From the NCBI GenBank assembly GCA_021787595.1, contig JAJYLQ010000003.1:144852-208851 (forward strand): a stretch of 64,000 nt of DNA, written 5' to 3'. Made by a program: the position numbers and the translations under genes. The notes under the pieces were generated by a model that was given only the letters and a program-made list of their open reading frames with translations, ran no database searches and had not been told where the DNA came from. This document shows positions 54,601 through 63,065 of the stretch, piece after piece (within the stretch, counting starts at the first letter, position 1; each line of letters starts with the position of its first letter). This stretch comes from Chloroflexota bacterium. Lineage in GTDB: Bacteria; Chloroflexota; Anaerolineae; Anaerolineales; Villigracilaceae.

Positions 54601-57218
54601 CAGTCAGCAAAGCCATCACCGGTCTCGCATCGAATACGCTATATCACTTCCGCGTCGATGCAACGAACAGCGGCGGAACAACTGATGGGCTCGATCAAAC
54701 CTTCACTACGAGCGCGGTTGCTCCTACTGCCACAACGAATGCGGCTTCTTCGATCACAGCCACCGGCGCGACCTTGAACGGCACGGTCAATGCCAACAAC
54801 GACAGCACCGCCGTGACCTTTGATTATGGTTTGACCACCGGTTACGGTTCAAACGTCACCGCCGATCAAAGTCCGGTCACTGGCGCCACCGATACCGCAG
54901 TCAGCAAAGCCATCACGGGTCTCACGCCAAACACTACTTATCACTTCCGCGTCGATGCAACGAACAGCGCGGGAACAACTGATGGGCCTGACCAAACCTT
55001 CACCACGAGCGCGGCTGCTCCCAATGCCACCACCAACACAGCGACTTCGATTACATCCACAGGCGCGACCTTGAACGGAACAGTCAATGCCAATAACGAC
55101 AGCACCACCGTAACGTTTGATTATGGATTGGATACCAGTTATGGTTCAAGCGTCACCGCCGATCAAAGCCCGGTCAGCGGCAATACCGATACCGCCGTCA
55201 GCAAAGCCATCACGGGTCTGACGCCAAACACCACCTATCACTTCCGCGTGGATGCAACGAACAGCGGCGGAACGACTGATGGACTCGATCAAACCTTCAC
55301 TACGAGCGCGGTTGCTCCTACTGCCACAACCAACGCGGCGACTTCGATTACAGCCACCGACGCAACCTTGAACGGCACGGTCAACGCCAACAACGACAGC
55401 ACCGCCGTGACCTTCGAGTATGGTTTGGATACCAGTTATGGAACGACTGTCACTGCCAATCAAAGCCCGGTCACTGGCACCACCGATACCGCGGTCAGCA
55501 AAGCCATCACGGGTCTCACACCCAACACCACCTATCACTTTCGCGTGGATGCCGTCAATGGCGCAGGAACGACCGATGGGCACGATCAAACTTTCACCAC
55601 GAGCGTCATCGCTCCCAATGCGACAACCAATGCGGCCACTTCAATCACATCCACTGGCGCAACCTTGAACGGCACGGTCAACGCCAACAATGACAGCACC
55701 ACCGTGACTTTCGAATATGGTTTGAGTACCACTTATGGCACAACCGTCACTGCCGATCAAAGTCCGGTCAGCGGCAATACCGATACCGCCGTCAGCAAAG
55801 CCATCACGGGTCTGACGCCAAACACCACCTATCACTTCCGCGTGGAGGCAACGAATAGCGCGGGAACAACCGATGGACTCGATCAGACTTTCACCACGAG
55901 CGCGGCTGCTCCCAATGCCACCACCAACGCGGCGACTTTAGTCACAACCACCGGCGCAACCTTGAACGGAACAGTCAACGCCAACAACAACAGCACCACC
56001 GTGACTTTCGAATATGGTTTGGATACGAGTTACGGCACAACTGTCACTGCCGATCAAAGCCCGGTCACAGGCACGACCGATACCGCAGTCAGCAAAGCCA
56101 TCACGGGTCTCACACCCAATACCACCTATCACTTCCGCGTGGAGGCGGTCAACGGTGCTGGAACTACCGATGGCAGCGACCAAACTTTCATTACGAATAC
56201 GTTGCTTTCCGTTATCAGCAATGGCATGGACGGACAACCCGGAAGCGTGGTCATCGCGAATAACAGCTCGTACACGACCCAGTTCACCAGTCTGACGATC
56301 ACCTTCAACCGCGACCTCAACAACTCCGGCGGTGGAACGGGCGTCGATGACGTGACCAACCCGGCAAACTATCTCCTCATCCAAACCGGGACGAACGGCA
56401 TTTACGACACCACGTCCTGCAAGGGCGGTCTTTCCGGCGATGACGTTCAAATCCCAATCGGACCCGTCACCTACTCCAACAACGGCGGCAGCGGACCCTT
56501 CACCGCAACGGTCACCCTTAACAACGGCACGCCGCTTCCGCTGGGAGAATACCGGCTCTTCCTCTGTGGGACAACTTCGATCACCGATCTGGCTGGGAAT
56601 CCGCTCAACGGCGGCGCGGACACGCAAGTCACGTTCTTGATCACTAATCAGAGTCCAAGCGGCGGCAAAGGGAATGGCAACGGAGGCAGCTCAGGACTCT
56701 TGCCCGTCACAGGCTTTGCTCCGAATATTGCCACTTCACTGCCAGCACAACCTAACGCGCTCAGATACAATGATCTTGGTGATGCGTGGATCGAAATCCC
56801 GTCGCTGGGGGTGAAAGCTTCGATCACAGGCGTCCCGCAAACGGATAACGGCTGGAACTTGACCTGGCTGTACAAGCAGGTGGGCTGGCTGCAAGGCACA
56901 TCCTTCCCCACCTGGAATGGAAACTCTGTTCTCACCGCTCACGTTTATAACGCGGACGGCACGCCCGGGCTGTTCGTCAATTTGAAGGAGTTGAGTTACG
57001 ACCAGCAGATCATCGTCCACGTGGATGGGACGCGCTACATTTATGCCGTGCGCGCCAACCAGGCGCTTTCGCCCAATGACACCCATTGGGTCTTCCAGCA
57101 TGAAGACACCTCCTGGCTGACGCTGCTGACCTGTGAAGATTACAACCCAGGCTCGAACACGTATCGGTATCGCCGCGCCGTGCGGGCGGTGCTGGTAAAA
57201 GTCGAAACCGGACAGTAA
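48603..57218 (+). CDS. Giant secreted adhesin: three beta-helices, FN3-like repeats, BspA-type repeats, LPVTG motif and C-terminal sortase domain
   Basis: 2871 residues. Signal peptide (1-35, ending AHA). Beta-helix modules at about 36-316, 317-588 and 786-1069, each opened by GSLR(E/D/Q)(T/A)I and rich in VTNSTFSGN turns, with Ig-like domains after the second and third. Four FN3-like repeats of about 98 residues (1174-1566), a PKD-like domain, BspA/DUF285 repeats (about 1665-1935, [20 protein letters not shown]), six more FN3-like repeats (1940-2535), an SbsA-like domain, LPVTGF at 2700-2705, and a sortase domain to the end (VLTAHVY, LTLLTC, YRYRRAV). Probable role: surface adhesion. GGGAAGAAG precedes the ATG. 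Confidence 0.88.
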   Translation: MQTWFSHHLDRPRLIALIVLAILGAMAVPARIAHAASCTVTSNADSGAGSLRETIGDASCDTITFNGDMTITLVSTLAISRNVTIDGAGHNVTISGNNAVGVFYVNSGVTFNLNQLTVTKGNRADYGGGIDNYGTLNVTNSTFSGNSASNGGGIMNWTGGTVNVTNSTFSGNSASNGGGGIGNGGTLNVTNSTFSGNTTLTNYGGGIANGGTATFNNSIVANSPSGGNCYGTIVGSNNLADDASCGAGFTNSSSILLGTLGNYGGSTQTIPLLPGSSAIDTGNDAIAAAAPVNDLDQRGVVRPQGPHSDIGAFEVACSITVTNANDSGAGSLRDAIGNVCDNGTITFNGDMTITLASTLTIANNVTIDGAGHNVTISGNNAVGVFYVNSGVTFNLNQLTVTKGNSAGFGGGIDNYGTLNVTNSTFSGNSASNGGGIMNWTGGTVNVTNSTFSGNSASNGGGGIGNGGTLNVTNSTFSGNTATSNGGGIANGGTATFNNSIVANSPSGGNCYGTIGGANNLADDASCGTGFTNSSSILLGTLGNYGGSTQTFALLPGSAAIDATSTNCPTTDQRGVTRSSPACDIGAFESRGFTLTKTGGDNQSTPPNTAFANPLGLTVTANNASEPVDGGKVTFTAPSSGASTNPATNIATIAAGGAVSQSVTANATTGSYYVTASATGVATPVQFALSNKSNSTTTVTSTPNPSTFGQTVTFTATVAPSAATGTVTFQDNGVNIVGCVNVNLNAGQATCATSSLLIGDHNITAQYGGDANYNASTSSNYPQRVTCSSAVTVTNANDDGAGSLRQAIAGVCANGTITFNGDYTIRLASTLTIGSNMTIDGAGYAVAISGDTNGDGIGDVSVFYVNSHVTFNLNQLTVTKGKGDLGGGIFNVGTLNVTNSTFSGNTATSDGGGIYNNGGNAIITNSTFSGNTATSDGGGIYNNGGSNATITNSTFSGNTAGGLGGGIVNDLGAAMKFYNSVVANSSSGGNCTGAIGGGSNNLADDGTCGSSFTNSSSILLGALGNYGGETATVPLLPGSAAIDAGDATYCTIGSDQRGVSYVGACDIGAFESRGFTLGNLTGTPQSAAINTAFANPLGLTVTANNASEPVAGGKVTFAGSLTGASTNPITTTATIAAGGAVSQSVTANATTGSYNVTASATGVVTPAQFALTNSQTLPNATTNAASSITSTGATLNGMVNANNASTTVTFEYGLDTSYGTTVTADQSPVTGTTDTAVSKAITGLTPNTTYHFRVDATNSGGRTNGLDQTFTTSAAAPNATTNAATSITSTGATLNGTVNANNNSTTVTFDYGLSTGYGSSLTADQSPVTGATDTAVSKAITGLTPNTTYHFRVDATNSAGTTDGLDQTFTTSAAAPNATTNTATSITSTGATLNGTVNANNDSTTVTFDYGLDTSYGSSVTADQSPVSGNTDTAVSKAITGLTPNTTYHFRVDATNSGGTTDGLDQTFTTSAVAPTATTNAATSITATDATLNGTVNANNDSTAVTFEYGLDTSYGTTVTADQSPVSGNTDTAVSKAITGLTPNTTYHFRVDATNSAGTTDGPDQTFTTTNPAADFVITVKTDNPGSSSSTQFTIPTLGSGYNYNVDCNNDGTLEATGVTGNYTCNYATAGTYTIRIEDNTGAGTGFPRIYFSSGGDDQKLLTIQQWGTGKWTSMNSAFYGCSNMTMTATDSPDLSGVTDMSGMFKFTDVFNGNIGSWNTSHVTDMSYMFAGASAFDQNIGSWNTSSVTNMSGMFGDASSFNQNISSWNTSSVTDMSNMFVAASAFNQNIGSWNTGNVINMFDMFGNASAFNGNIGSWNTSNVIEAAFMFDGAIAFNQNIGSWNTSHVYWMSYMFANAFAFNQNLGSWNVSTLTDATNMFQNTKLSTANYDALLNGWNAQTLHSGVTFNGGNSQYCTGEAARANMISTDGWTITDGGKNCTAPTATTNAATSITSTGATLNGTVNANNQSTTVTFDYGLDTSYGSTVTADQSPVTGTTDTAVSKAITGLASNTLYHFRVDATNSGGTTDGLDQTFTTSAVAPTATTNAASSITATGATLNGTVNANNDSTAVTFDYGLTTGYGSNVTADQSPVTGATDTAVSKAITGLTPNTTYHFRVDATNSAGTTDGPDQTFTTSAAAPNATTNTATSITSTGATLNGTVNANNDSTTVTFDYGLDTSYGSSVTADQSPVSGNTDTAVSKAITGLTPNTTYHFRVDATNSGGTTDGLDQTFTTSAVAPTATTNAATSITATDATLNGTVNANNDSTAVTFEYGLDTSYGTTVTANQSPVTGTTDTAVSKAITGLTPNTTYHFRVDAVNGAGTTDGHDQTFTTSVIAPNATTNAATSITSTGATLNGTVNANNDSTTVTFEYGLSTTYGTTVTADQSPVSGNTDTAVSKAITGLTPNTTYHFRVEATNSAGTTDGLDQTFTTSAAAPNATTNAATLVTTTGATLNGTVNANNNSTTVTFEYGLDTSYGTTVTADQSPVTGTTDTAVSKAITGLTPNTTYHFRVEAVNGAGTTDGSDQTFITNTLLSVISNGMDGQPGSVVIANNSSYTTQFTSLTITFNRDLNNSGGGTGVDDVTNPANYLLIQTGTNGIYDTTSCKGGLSGDDVQIPIGPVTYSNNGGSGPFTATVTLNNGTPLPLGEYRLFLCGTTSITDLAGNPLNGGADTQVTFLITNQSPSGGKGNGNGGSSGLLPVTGFAPNIATSLPAQPNALRYNDLGDAWIEIPSLGVKASITGVPQTDNGWNLTWLYKQVGWLQGTSFPTWNGNSVLTAHVYNADGTPGLFVNLKELSYDQQIIVHVDGTRYIYAVRANQALSPNDTHWVFQHEDTSWLTLLTCEDYNPGSNTYRYRRAVRAVLVKVETGQ
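52126..53300 (+). repeat. FN3-like repeat array A (four units)
   Basis: Four units of about 294-300 bases, each starting near [19 protein letters not shown] and ending DQTFTTSA. The segment 52695-53162 is identical to 54990-55457 in array B. Confidence 0.85.
53690..54240 (+). repeat. BspA/DUF285-type repeats
   Basis: About seven units of 25 residues with NIGSWNTS and DMSxMF cores, coded by about 75-base repeats with strong nucleotide similarity. Confidence 0.85.
54424..56190 (+). repeat. FN3-like repeat array B (six units)
   Basis: Six units of about 294-300 bases, continuing the type of array A beyond the BspA-type domain. It contains the exact 468-base copy (54990-55457) of 52695-53162. 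Confidence 0.85.
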
Positions 57219-57231
57219 ACAACAAATCCAA

Positions 57232-57275
57232 AATCAAAATCCCCAGGTGAACTCCCGGGGATTTTGATTGAATCG
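57232..57275 (+). terminator. Terminator after adhesin 2
   Basis: 13-bp perfect stem AATCAAAATCCCC/GGGGATTTTGATT with a 12-base loop, 14 bases after the stop codon. Confidence 0.8.
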
Positions 57276-57302
57276 CAATCCTCAAATTACAGACGTAGAG
57301 GC

Positions 57303-57350
57303 ATGTCATTCTGAGTGGCGCCCCGCGTGTGCGGGATCTTCGACTTGGGG
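57303..57350. repeat. Partial palindromic repeat (GTCATTCTGAG type)
   Basis: GTCATTCTGAGTGGCGCCCC then GTGTGCGGGATCTTCGAC, matching one side of the repeat at 39535-39660 (which has GTGGCGCCCCGCGTGTGCGG). Confidence 0.6.
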
Positions 57351-57421
57351 CCATACACTCTCTTCCTGCGGGATGCTGCGCGATCGCAACGCCATGAGGG
57401 AAGTTAATAATTTACGCATCC

Positions 57422-58705
57422 TTACAACAGAGTCTTCAGATAATCGGATTCCTCTGCCTCGGAGGCGATCCTTCTATCCAGCCGCGCAGCGCGAAGCGCC
57501 CATAGAATTTTTTGATACTGAGGTCCCGGCTCGATGCCCAGCTTCTTCAGATCATGTCCGGTTGTCTTCGGCCTGACATGCCGCCAGTCGGTTAAATATT
57601 TTCCAAAATTTTCTTTTGATTTTCCAACCGGCGCAGCGAGAGAAACCGCATAAATTGCAGGCAGAGAAATTTCATCGAGGCGTTCAACGCATTGGCTTGG
57701 CTTTAGATCAATGAAAGAAGAAAGAGAGGAAAGAAGATTCGATGCCGAGGTAAGTGAGTTATAGAGAATTGCTGTGAAGTGCAACCGCTTGTTAACAGAC
57801 TCAGTCTGTTTCTCAGAAAGATTCATCAGCCACAACAACCAGCGTAAATTCGCCGGCGTCAAATGCTGGATGAAATCGTTCGGCGATAATCGAGCTTTAT
57901 CAATTCTTTGCCGCGCGGCGCCATCGAACGATAATGCGGCATGGATCGGCTTGAGCAAATCCAGTTCAGCCAGACGCGCAAGCATCAGAGCGGCATTTGG
58001 CTCTTCGAGAATCAAATCCAATTCGCGGCGGATGCGCTGCGCGGATAATTTGTCAACCAAAGCGCGCGCTTCCGGGATCAAAGCCAGTGTTTCATCTGCG
58101 ATTTTGAATCCGTAACGCTGTTCATAGCGAACGGCGCGATACATGCGCGTCGGATCGTCAATGAAGGAACGCTCGTGCAGCACGCGGATGATTTTCTTTT
58201 CCAGATCGTCCAGGCCGCCGGGGTCGTCGCGCAATTCACCAAAGCAAGAGCCGTCCAGGCGGACTGCAAGCGTGTTGATGGTAAAGTCGCGGCGGCGAAG
58301 GTCGTCTTCGATACTTCCCATTTTGACAGTTGGCAGCGCGGCGGGATGTTTGTACGTTTCGCTCCGCGAAGAGATTAGATCAATAGAGACCAGAGAATAG
58401 TCTTCGTTCACCTCACTACTCTCCCTTCTCCACTCTCTAATATCCATCTTTGCTGTCCCGAACTTCTCGTGTGCGGTAACTTTCCCGCCGTATCTCGAAA
58501 CGAGCGAACGCGCCAGCGTGATCGCGTTCCCCTCGACGACGAGATCAAAGTCGAGGCCGGCGCGACCCAGCAAAAGGTCCCGAACGAAGCCGCCGACGAT
58601 GTAGACCGGCATTTTCAACGCGGATGACTCGTCCGCCACGCGACGAAGCAAATCGAGACGATCCGGCGACAAGGATTTTTCGAGCAGAGTTGAAAGATTT
58701 CGCAT
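57422..58705 (-). CDS. cca: CCA tRNA nucleotidyltransferase / poly(A) polymerase family protein
   Basis: 427 residues. Class II head: VYIVGGFVRDLLLG and DFDLVVEG (metal-binding D-x-D), then RRDFTINTLAVRLDG and the RAVRYEQRYGF neck block. It adds or repairs the 3' CCA of tRNA, or acts as an A-adding or CC-adding enzyme; the subtype cannot be told. ATG at 58705 is preferred because TGCTACAAT ends seven bases upstream; longer frames run through that promoter. It is divergent from the leader at 58747. Confidence 0.88.
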   Translation of the reverse strand: MRNLSTLLEKSLSPDRLDLLRRVADESSALKMPVYIVGGFVRDLLLGRAGLDFDLVVEGNAITLARSLVSRYGGKVTAHEKFGTAKMDIREWRRESSEVNEDYSLVSIDLISSRSETYKHPAALPTVKMGSIEDDLRRRDFTINTLAVRLDGSCFGELRDDPGGLDDLEKKIIRVLHERSFIDDPTRMYRAVRYEQRYGFKIADETLALIPEARALVDKLSAQRIRRELDLILEEPNAALMLARLAELDLLKPIHAALSFDGAARQRIDKARLSPNDFIQHLTPANLRWLLWLMNLSEKQTESVNKRLHFTAILYNSLTSASNLLSSLSSFIDLKPSQCVERLDEISLPAIYAVSLAAPVGKSKENFGKYLTDWRHVRPKTTGHDLKKLGIEPGPQYQKILWALRAARLDRRIASEAEESDYLKTLL

Positions 58706-58712
58706 CCCATGA

Positions 58713-58721
58713 ATTGTAGCA
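58713..58721 (-). promoter_or_regulatory. Extended -10 (TGCTACAAT), leaderless cca start
   Basis: TACAAT at 58718-58713 on the minus strand, preceded by TGC, with exactly seven bases before the ATG at 58705. Confidence 0.55.
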
Positions 58722-58733
58722 GAGAAAATCGTG

Positions 58734-58739
58734 TATAAT
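58734..58739 (+). promoter_or_regulatory. -10 element of the 27-codon leader transcript
   Basis: GTGTATAAT with TATAAT at 58734-58739; seven bases later is the ATG at 58747. It is divergent from and 15 bases away from the cca promoter. Confidence 0.55.
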
Positions 58740-58746
58740 CGGCGGC

Positions 58747-58830
58747 ATGATCTATGGGACTGTTTCGCTTGTGTTGAACCCATTGCCGCGCGAAGCGCCG
58801 CGCATGACAAAATCCGCCTGGTCTGGATAG
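58747..58830 (+). CDS. Short ORF, possible leader peptide (27 residues)
   Basis: ATG seven bases after a TATAAT box opens a 27-codon frame reading MIYGTVSLVLNPLPREAPR then MTKSAWSG. Three of eight codons in the middle are Pro. A terminator hairpin begins 24 bases after the stop, and GTCTGG at 58821-58826, inside the frame, can pair with CCAGAC at 58860-58865 in the terminator loop. This is the layout of an amino-acid attenuator ahead of the LOG and proS genes. A plain small transcript is the alternative. Confidence 0.4.
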   Translation: MIYGTVSLVLNPLPREAPRMTKSAWSG

Positions 58831-58853
58831 GCTTGGTTCGTCGTGTCAATGAG

Positions 58854-58889
58854 CGGCTCCCAGACGATGGCGAGCCGTTTTTGTTTTTT
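58854..58889 (+). terminator. Terminator in the leader upstream of the LOG/proS genes
   Basis: CGGCTC/GAGCCG stem with a 12-base loop followed by TTTTTGTTTTTT. Its loop is complementary to a segment of the leader ORF. Confidence 0.75.
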
Positions 58890-58891
58890 GG

Positions 58892-58957
58892 ACAATAGAC
58901 GGTAGACCATAGACGATAGATGAAAACTGACCACTGATTACTGATTACTGCTCATTG
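58892..58957. repeat. Short-period intergenic repeats
   Basis: Two runs: AATAGACGGTAGACCATAGA followed by CGATAGATG, then CACTGATTACTGATTACTG. The second is the complement type of the run at 22066-22085 (GTGATCGGTGATCAGTAATC). Confidence 0.6.
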
Positions 58958-58969
58958 GAAACTGGCATT

Positions 58970-59500
58970 ATGAAAATATCTGTATTTGGCGGTTCACAAC
59001 CCAAAGCAGGCTCGATGGCTTACGGCGAAGCGCAGGAGCTCGGCGCGCTCCTGGCTCGACGCGGACACATCGTCCTGACCGGCGGTTACAGCGGGACGAT
59101 GGAAGCCGTCTCGCGCGGCGCGGCCGAAGCGGGCGGATACGTGATCGGCGTAACGTGCGAAGAGATCGAGCAGTGGAGGCCTATCGGCGCAAATCGCTGG
59201 GTGAAAGAAGAAAGACGAAAGAGAACGCTGATGGAACGACTCGCCGAGTTGATCACTCAATGCGACGCGGCGCTCGCCCTCCCCGGCGGCCCGGGCACGC
59301 TGACGGAAATTTCGCTCACCTGGAATTTGATGATCATCGGTTCACTGCACCGGAGGCCGCTGATCCTGATTGGAGACGGATGGCAGACCGTTTTCAATCA
59401 GGCTTTCACCAGCATGGATGGTTACACCTCCGCAGCGCAAAAAGAGTTGTTGCAATTCGCGCCGGATGTAAGAACTGCCGTTGGCATGTTGGAAAGTTAG
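58970..59500 (+). CDS. LOG family protein (TIGR00725-like, PGGxGTxxE)
   Basis: 176 residues. Rossmann-like opening ISVFGGSQPKAGSMAYGEA and the family motif LPGGPGTLTEIS (about residues 107-118). Members are lysine-decarboxylase-like/cytokinin-nucleotide phosphoribohydrolase relatives; real activity here is untested. ATG at 58970 is preferred over TTG at 58955, as homology begins there. proS follows after 86 bases of repeats. Confidence 0.82.
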   Translation: MKISVFGGSQPKAGSMAYGEAQELGALLARRGHIVLTGGYSGTMEAVSRGAAEAGGYVIGVTCEEIEQWRPIGANRWVKEERRKRTLMERLAELITQCDAALALPGGPGTLTEISLTWNLMIIGSLHRRPLILIGDGWQTVFNQAFTSMDGYTSAAQKELLQFAPDVRTAVGMLES

Positions 59501-59577
59501 GAAGTTAGCAGGTTGGCACGTTGGAAAGTTGGCAAGTTAACTCTCAAACCTTCCAACTTTTGAACTTGTAAACTGAA
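59489..59577. repeat. Short-period intergenic repeat (GTTGGAAAGTT type)
   Basis: Variants of a 7-10-base unit: GTTGGAAAGTTAGGAAGTTA, GGTTGGCACGTTGGAAAGTT, GGCAAGTTAACTCTCAAACC, then the complement CTTCCAACTTTTGAACTTG. It overlaps the end of the LOG gene and fills the gap to proS. Confidence 0.7.
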
Positions 59578-59586
59578 TGAGGAAAA

Positions 59587-61056
59587 ATGGCTGAGGAAAA
59601 CGTTTCGATAAACTCAACGCGGCGCCTACCTACAAGAGCAGAAGATTTCTCGGAATGGTACAACCAACTGGTTGTCAAAGCCGATCTTGCGGATTACGCG
59701 CCTGTACGCGGCTGCATGGTGGTCAAACCTTACGGCTGGGCGCTATGGGAAAATATCACATCGTGGCTCGACGCGGAATTCAAAAAGACGGGTCATGTCA
59801 ACGCGGCATTTCCAACTTTGATTCCCCTATCCTTCTTTGAAAAAGAAAAAGAACACGTCGAAGGCTTTGCGCCCGAACTCGCCGTGGTGACACACGGCGG
59901 CGGCGTGGAGTTGGAAGAAAAACTGGTGGTGCGTCCTACATCCGAGACCATCATCGGTTACATGTATTCCAAATGGGTCAAGTCGTGGCGTGACCTGCCA
60001 ATCCTGATCGTACAATGGGGTTCGGTTCTGCGCTGGGAATTGCGCACAAAACTTTTCCTGCGCACGGCGGAATTCTACTGGCATGAAGGTCACACAGCGC
60101 ACGCGTCCAAAGAAGAAGCCATCGAAGAAACCTATCGCATTCTCGATATTTACGAAAAGATATACATTGAAGAAGCCGCGATCCCCGTTATCAAAGGCGT
60201 CAAAAGCGAATCCGAACGATTCGCTGGCGCGCAGATGACGACTTCCGTTGAAGCGATGATGCAAGATATGCGCGCACTGCAAGCCGGAACATCACATTAC
60301 TTCGGAACCAATTTTGCAAAAGCTTTCGATATTCAGTTTCTCGATAAAAACAATTCACTGCAATATTGCGAGACGACCTCATGGGCAATATCCAGCCGCA
60401 TGATCGGCGCGCTCATTATGGTGCATGGTGATGATCAAGGTTTAATGCTGCCTCCACGTCTGGCGCCTATTCAAGCGGTTATCGTTCCAATCTTCAAGAA
60501 CGATGAAGAGAAAACCAAAGTGATGGAAGTCGCTGACAAAATCTTTATGGAACTCAAGGCCGCAGGTATTCGACTCAAAATGGATGACCGCGATAACGTC
60601 AGCAGTGGATTCAAGTTCAACGATTGGGAAATGCGCGGCGTCCCTTTGCGCATCGAGATCGGACCCAAGGATGTGGAAAAAAGATCGGTCGCCCTCGCCC
60701 GCCGCGATGTCCCCGGACGAGGCGGCAAATCCTTCGTCCCACAGACGAATCTCGCGGCGGCGGTCAGCGGGATGCTGGCCGAGATTCAATCGTCCATGCT
60801 GAAGCGCGCCACCGAATTCCGCGATGCGAACATCCACGATCCAAAAGATTATGAGGAATTCAAGAAAGTCGTCGCAGATGGCTGGGCCTTCTCGTGGTGG
60901 TGCGGACGCCCAGAGTGCGAAGCAAAAGTCAAGGAAGACACGAAGGCCACCACGCGCAACATGCCTCTTGACCAGCCCAAAGGCGATACCCTAGGCAAAT
61001 GTATCGTATGCGGCGAGAAGGCCGACAGGAAAATCTATTTCGCAAGAGCATATTAA
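59587..61056 (+). CDS. proS: Prolyl-tRNA synthetase, short archaeal/eukaryotic-like type
   Basis: 489 residues. Class II core with LPTRAEDFSEWYNQLV, the RPTSE motif (VVRPTSETIIGYMYSKW), RWELRTKLFLRTAEFYWHEG and the C-terminal extension ending in Tyr (IYFARAY), with a CGR-x-C / C-x-x-C zinc site (CIVCGEKAD). It lacks the editing insertion of bacterial long ProRS. It loads tRNA-Pro. The start is ATG at 59587, after AGGAAAAATG-like purine bases. Confidence 0.95.
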   Translation: MAEENVSINSTRRLPTRAEDFSEWYNQLVVKADLADYAPVRGCMVVKPYGWALWENITSWLDAEFKKTGHVNAAFPTLIPLSFFEKEKEHVEGFAPELAVVTHGGGVELEEKLVVRPTSETIIGYMYSKWVKSWRDLPILIVQWGSVLRWELRTKLFLRTAEFYWHEGHTAHASKEEAIEETYRILDIYEKIYIEEAAIPVIKGVKSESERFAGAQMTTSVEAMMQDMRALQAGTSHYFGTNFAKAFDIQFLDKNNSLQYCETTSWAISSRMIGALIMVHGDDQGLMLPPRLAPIQAVIVPIFKNDEEKTKVMEVADKIFMELKAAGIRLKMDDRDNVSSGFKFNDWEMRGVPLRIEIGPKDVEKRSVALARRDVPGRGGKSFVPQTNLAAAVSGMLAEIQSSMLKRATEFRDANIHDPKDYEEFKKVVADGWAFSWWCGRPECEAKVKEDTKATTRNMPLDQPKGDTLGKCIVCGEKADRKIYFARAY

Positions 61057-61061
61057 CGTAT

Positions 61062-61145
61062 CACGTGTTCCAGTGTCAGGTGTCAGGATTTGTATTCCAA
61101 GCCGAAGCACCTGACACTTGACACCTGGCACTTGACACTTAATAC
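61062..61145. repeat. Short-period intergenic repeat (GTGTCAGGTGTCAGG type)
   Basis: GTTCCAGTGTCAGGTGTCAG, and after an AT-rich part CACCTGACACTTGACACCTG then GCACTTGACACTTAATAC. The two halves are inverted, so the region can fold into a hairpin. Confidence 0.7.
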
Positions 61146-61961
61146 ATGCCCGCCATTGATCTCGCCCGTTTACGAAAACAAGCCGCGCGCCTCGCAGACT
61201 TTTTCTTCGTGCCAGATGAATTCATTAAACACCTGCATGAGCTGCTCGATTTTTACGTCAACCGCACGGTGCGAAAACCGCAGGCTGCCGCGCCGGGCAA
61301 AAACCTTCAAACGTATCGAACCCCCATCGTCATCGTTAAGCAAATCGAACGGGAATTGACCCGTCCCGCAAATGAAAATCCCGATGCGGCTTTGGAATTG
61401 GCCGACCGTTTGTGGGACGAGGAATATCTCGAAACGCGTTTGCTGGCCGCCTTCCTGCTTGGGCACATTCCTCCAAAGGAGGAACGCCTGCTGGCGCGGC
61501 TGACCGCCTGGACCCAGCAAATGAACGATGCCAACCTGCGCGCCGAATTACTGGATACGAGCCTGGCGCGCATGAGAAAAGAAGCGCCGGACATGTTCAT
61601 CGAGTTGATCGCTGAATGGCTCCAGCCGGGACGCTCGCGTTTTTGGCCAAATGGAATCCAGGCCGCGATCTCCGCCGTTTCGGATCCGGCCTTCGTCAAT
61701 TTGCCGCCTGTGCTTAGATTGCTCGAACCAATCGTCGAAGCCGCGCCGTCCAGACTTCAGCTTGAGATCGAAACACTCGTTCTGGCGCTTTACAAAACCT
61801 ATCCAACCGAGACAACTTATTTTTTGCGCCAGGTATTGAGCACATCAGAAGACCCGATGACCGCGATCACATTCAGACGAATTGCGCCGTCCCTTCCAAT
61901 TGCGTTAAGAAGAGAATTGCAGGAATTCACTCGAGTGAAACCATCCACGAACGGAGGTTGA
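61146..61961 (+). CDS. Conserved hypothetical protein, helical-repeat (HEAT/DNA-alkylation-repeat-like)
   Basis: 271 residues, nearly all helical. Repeated pairs such as LELADRLWDEEYLETRLLAAFLLGH and SLARMRKEAPDMFIELIAEWL resemble AlkD-like HEAT repeats, but the match is weak and I would not assign an activity. No ribosome-binding site is visible before ATG at 61146; the repeat ends right at the start. The next gene begins one base after its stop. Confidence 0.6.
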   Translation: MPAIDLARLRKQAARLADFFFVPDEFIKHLHELLDFYVNRTVRKPQAAAPGKNLQTYRTPIVIVKQIERELTRPANENPDAALELADRLWDEEYLETRLLAAFLLGHIPPKEERLLARLTAWTQQMNDANLRAELLDTSLARMRKEAPDMFIELIAEWLQPGRSRFWPNGIQAAISAVSDPAFVNLPPVLRLLEPIVEAAPSRLQLEIETLVLALYKTYPTETTYFLRQVLSTSEDPMTAITFRRIAPSLPIALRRELQEFTRVKPSTNGG

Positions 61962-61962
61962 T

Positions 61963-62487
61963 ATGCTTGGCTTTATCAATGCGATTTTGGGGACGATCCT
62001 GCTGGTTGCAGGGCGAAAAATTTTCTGGCTGATGGTGGGCGTGATCGGATTCATCATCGGCGTACAGGTTGCCGCGCGATTCTTTCACGGCTCTGAAATC
62101 ACCATGCTGATTGCGGGACTCGTGCTCGGAATCATCTTTGCCGGGCTGGCATTCTTCGTCGAATCACTTGCCATCGGCCTCGCCGGATTTCTCGGCGGCG
62201 GCTACATCCTGCTCAGCCTCGCCGGCCTGTTCGGCCTCGACAAAGGCATCACAGCCTTCATTGTTTTCATCGTCGGCGGCATCATCGGCGCGGCGTTGAT
62301 CGCGGTGCTTCTCGACTGGGCGCTCATCAGCATTTCGTCCCTCGCCGGCGCATCCATGATCGTCGACGCGTTCCATTTCCGGTTAGCTGCCGCCGGATTG
62401 ATCTTCTTCATTCTCGTCATCATCGGGGTCGCAATTCAAGGCTCCGCCCTGCGCCAGGAGCGGCGCGTCAAAGCACATCATGCTTGA
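61963..62487 (+). CDS. DUF4203 family membrane protein (TMEM198-like)
   Basis: 174 residues with about seven hydrophobic helices, rich in Gly and Ile. NAILGTILLVAGRKIFWLMVG and LVLGIIFAGLAFFVESLAIG fit DUF4203; function unknown. GGAGGTTG precedes the ATG. Its end overlaps the esterase gene by eight bases. Confidence 0.75.
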   Translation: MLGFINAILGTILLVAGRKIFWLMVGVIGFIIGVQVAARFFHGSEITMLIAGLVLGIIFAGLAFFVESLAIGLAGFLGGGYILLSLAGLFGLDKGITAFIVFIVGGIIGAALIAVLLDWALISISSLAGASMIVDAFHFRLAAAGLIFFILVIIGVAIQGSALRQERRVKAHHA

Positions 62488-62965
62488 CGAAAGACATTTG
62501 ATCTATCTTCACGGACTGGAAAGCAACAGCCAGACTTATAAAGCCGCGCTGGTTCGCGCGCGCTATCCGGATTTGCTCGTGCCGGACTTTACCGGCTCGC
62601 TCGATGAACGGATGCGGCAGCTTTATCCGATCCTCGGCAGCGCCTCCAACTGGACTTTGATCGGCTCCTCCTTCGGAGGCTTGATGGCCGCCCTGTTTTC
62701 GACGCGGCACCCCGCGCAAGTCCGCAGGCAGGTTTTGCTCGCGCCCGCGCTGGTGCTCCCGGAATTTGCAGAGAACTTGCCAGCGCCAATTGACGTTCCA
62801 ACCATCATCATTCACGGAAAGCAGGATGCGGTTGTGCCGGTTGCGGTCAACAAACCTTTGGCGGAAAAGGTTTTCCGCAACCTGGATTATCGCATCGTAG
62901 ATGACGATCATCGCCTGCATAAGGCCGCCGAACAGCTGGATTGGAAGGAACTTATATCCTCTTGA
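62480..62965 (+). CDS. YqiA-like alpha/beta-fold esterase
   Basis: 161 residues. IYLHGLESNSQTYKA, nucleophile elbow IGSSFGGLMAAL, acid KQDAVVP and His in DDDHRLH give a full catalytic triad. Similar in size to the YqiA/YcfP small-esterase group. Substrate unknown. Its ATG lies within the end of the DUF4203 gene, so the two are coupled. Confidence 0.85.
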   Translation: MLDERHLIYLHGLESNSQTYKAALVRARYPDLLVPDFTGSLDERMRQLYPILGSASNWTLIGSSFGGLMAALFSTRHPAQVRRQVLLAPALVLPEFAENLPAPIDVPTIIIHGKQDAVVPVAVNKPLAEKVFRNLDYRIVDDDHRLHKAAEQLDWKELISS

Positions 62966-63065
62966 ACAGAAGTCTTCTGGCGGCGGGATTCGCATCCTAA
63001 AAACATTTGCCCGCCCAATCGTTTTGCTGTATATTTAGCCAAACATTTCGCCAAAGGAGAGAATC

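Noticed and set aside
52126-56190. CRISPR array
   Set aside because: The regular repeats are about 295 bases, in frame, and encode FN3-like domains; there are no spacers.
58747-58890. T-box leader for proS
   Set aside because: The conserved T-box antiterminator segment (TGGNACCGCG) is absent; a leader-peptide attenuator fits better.
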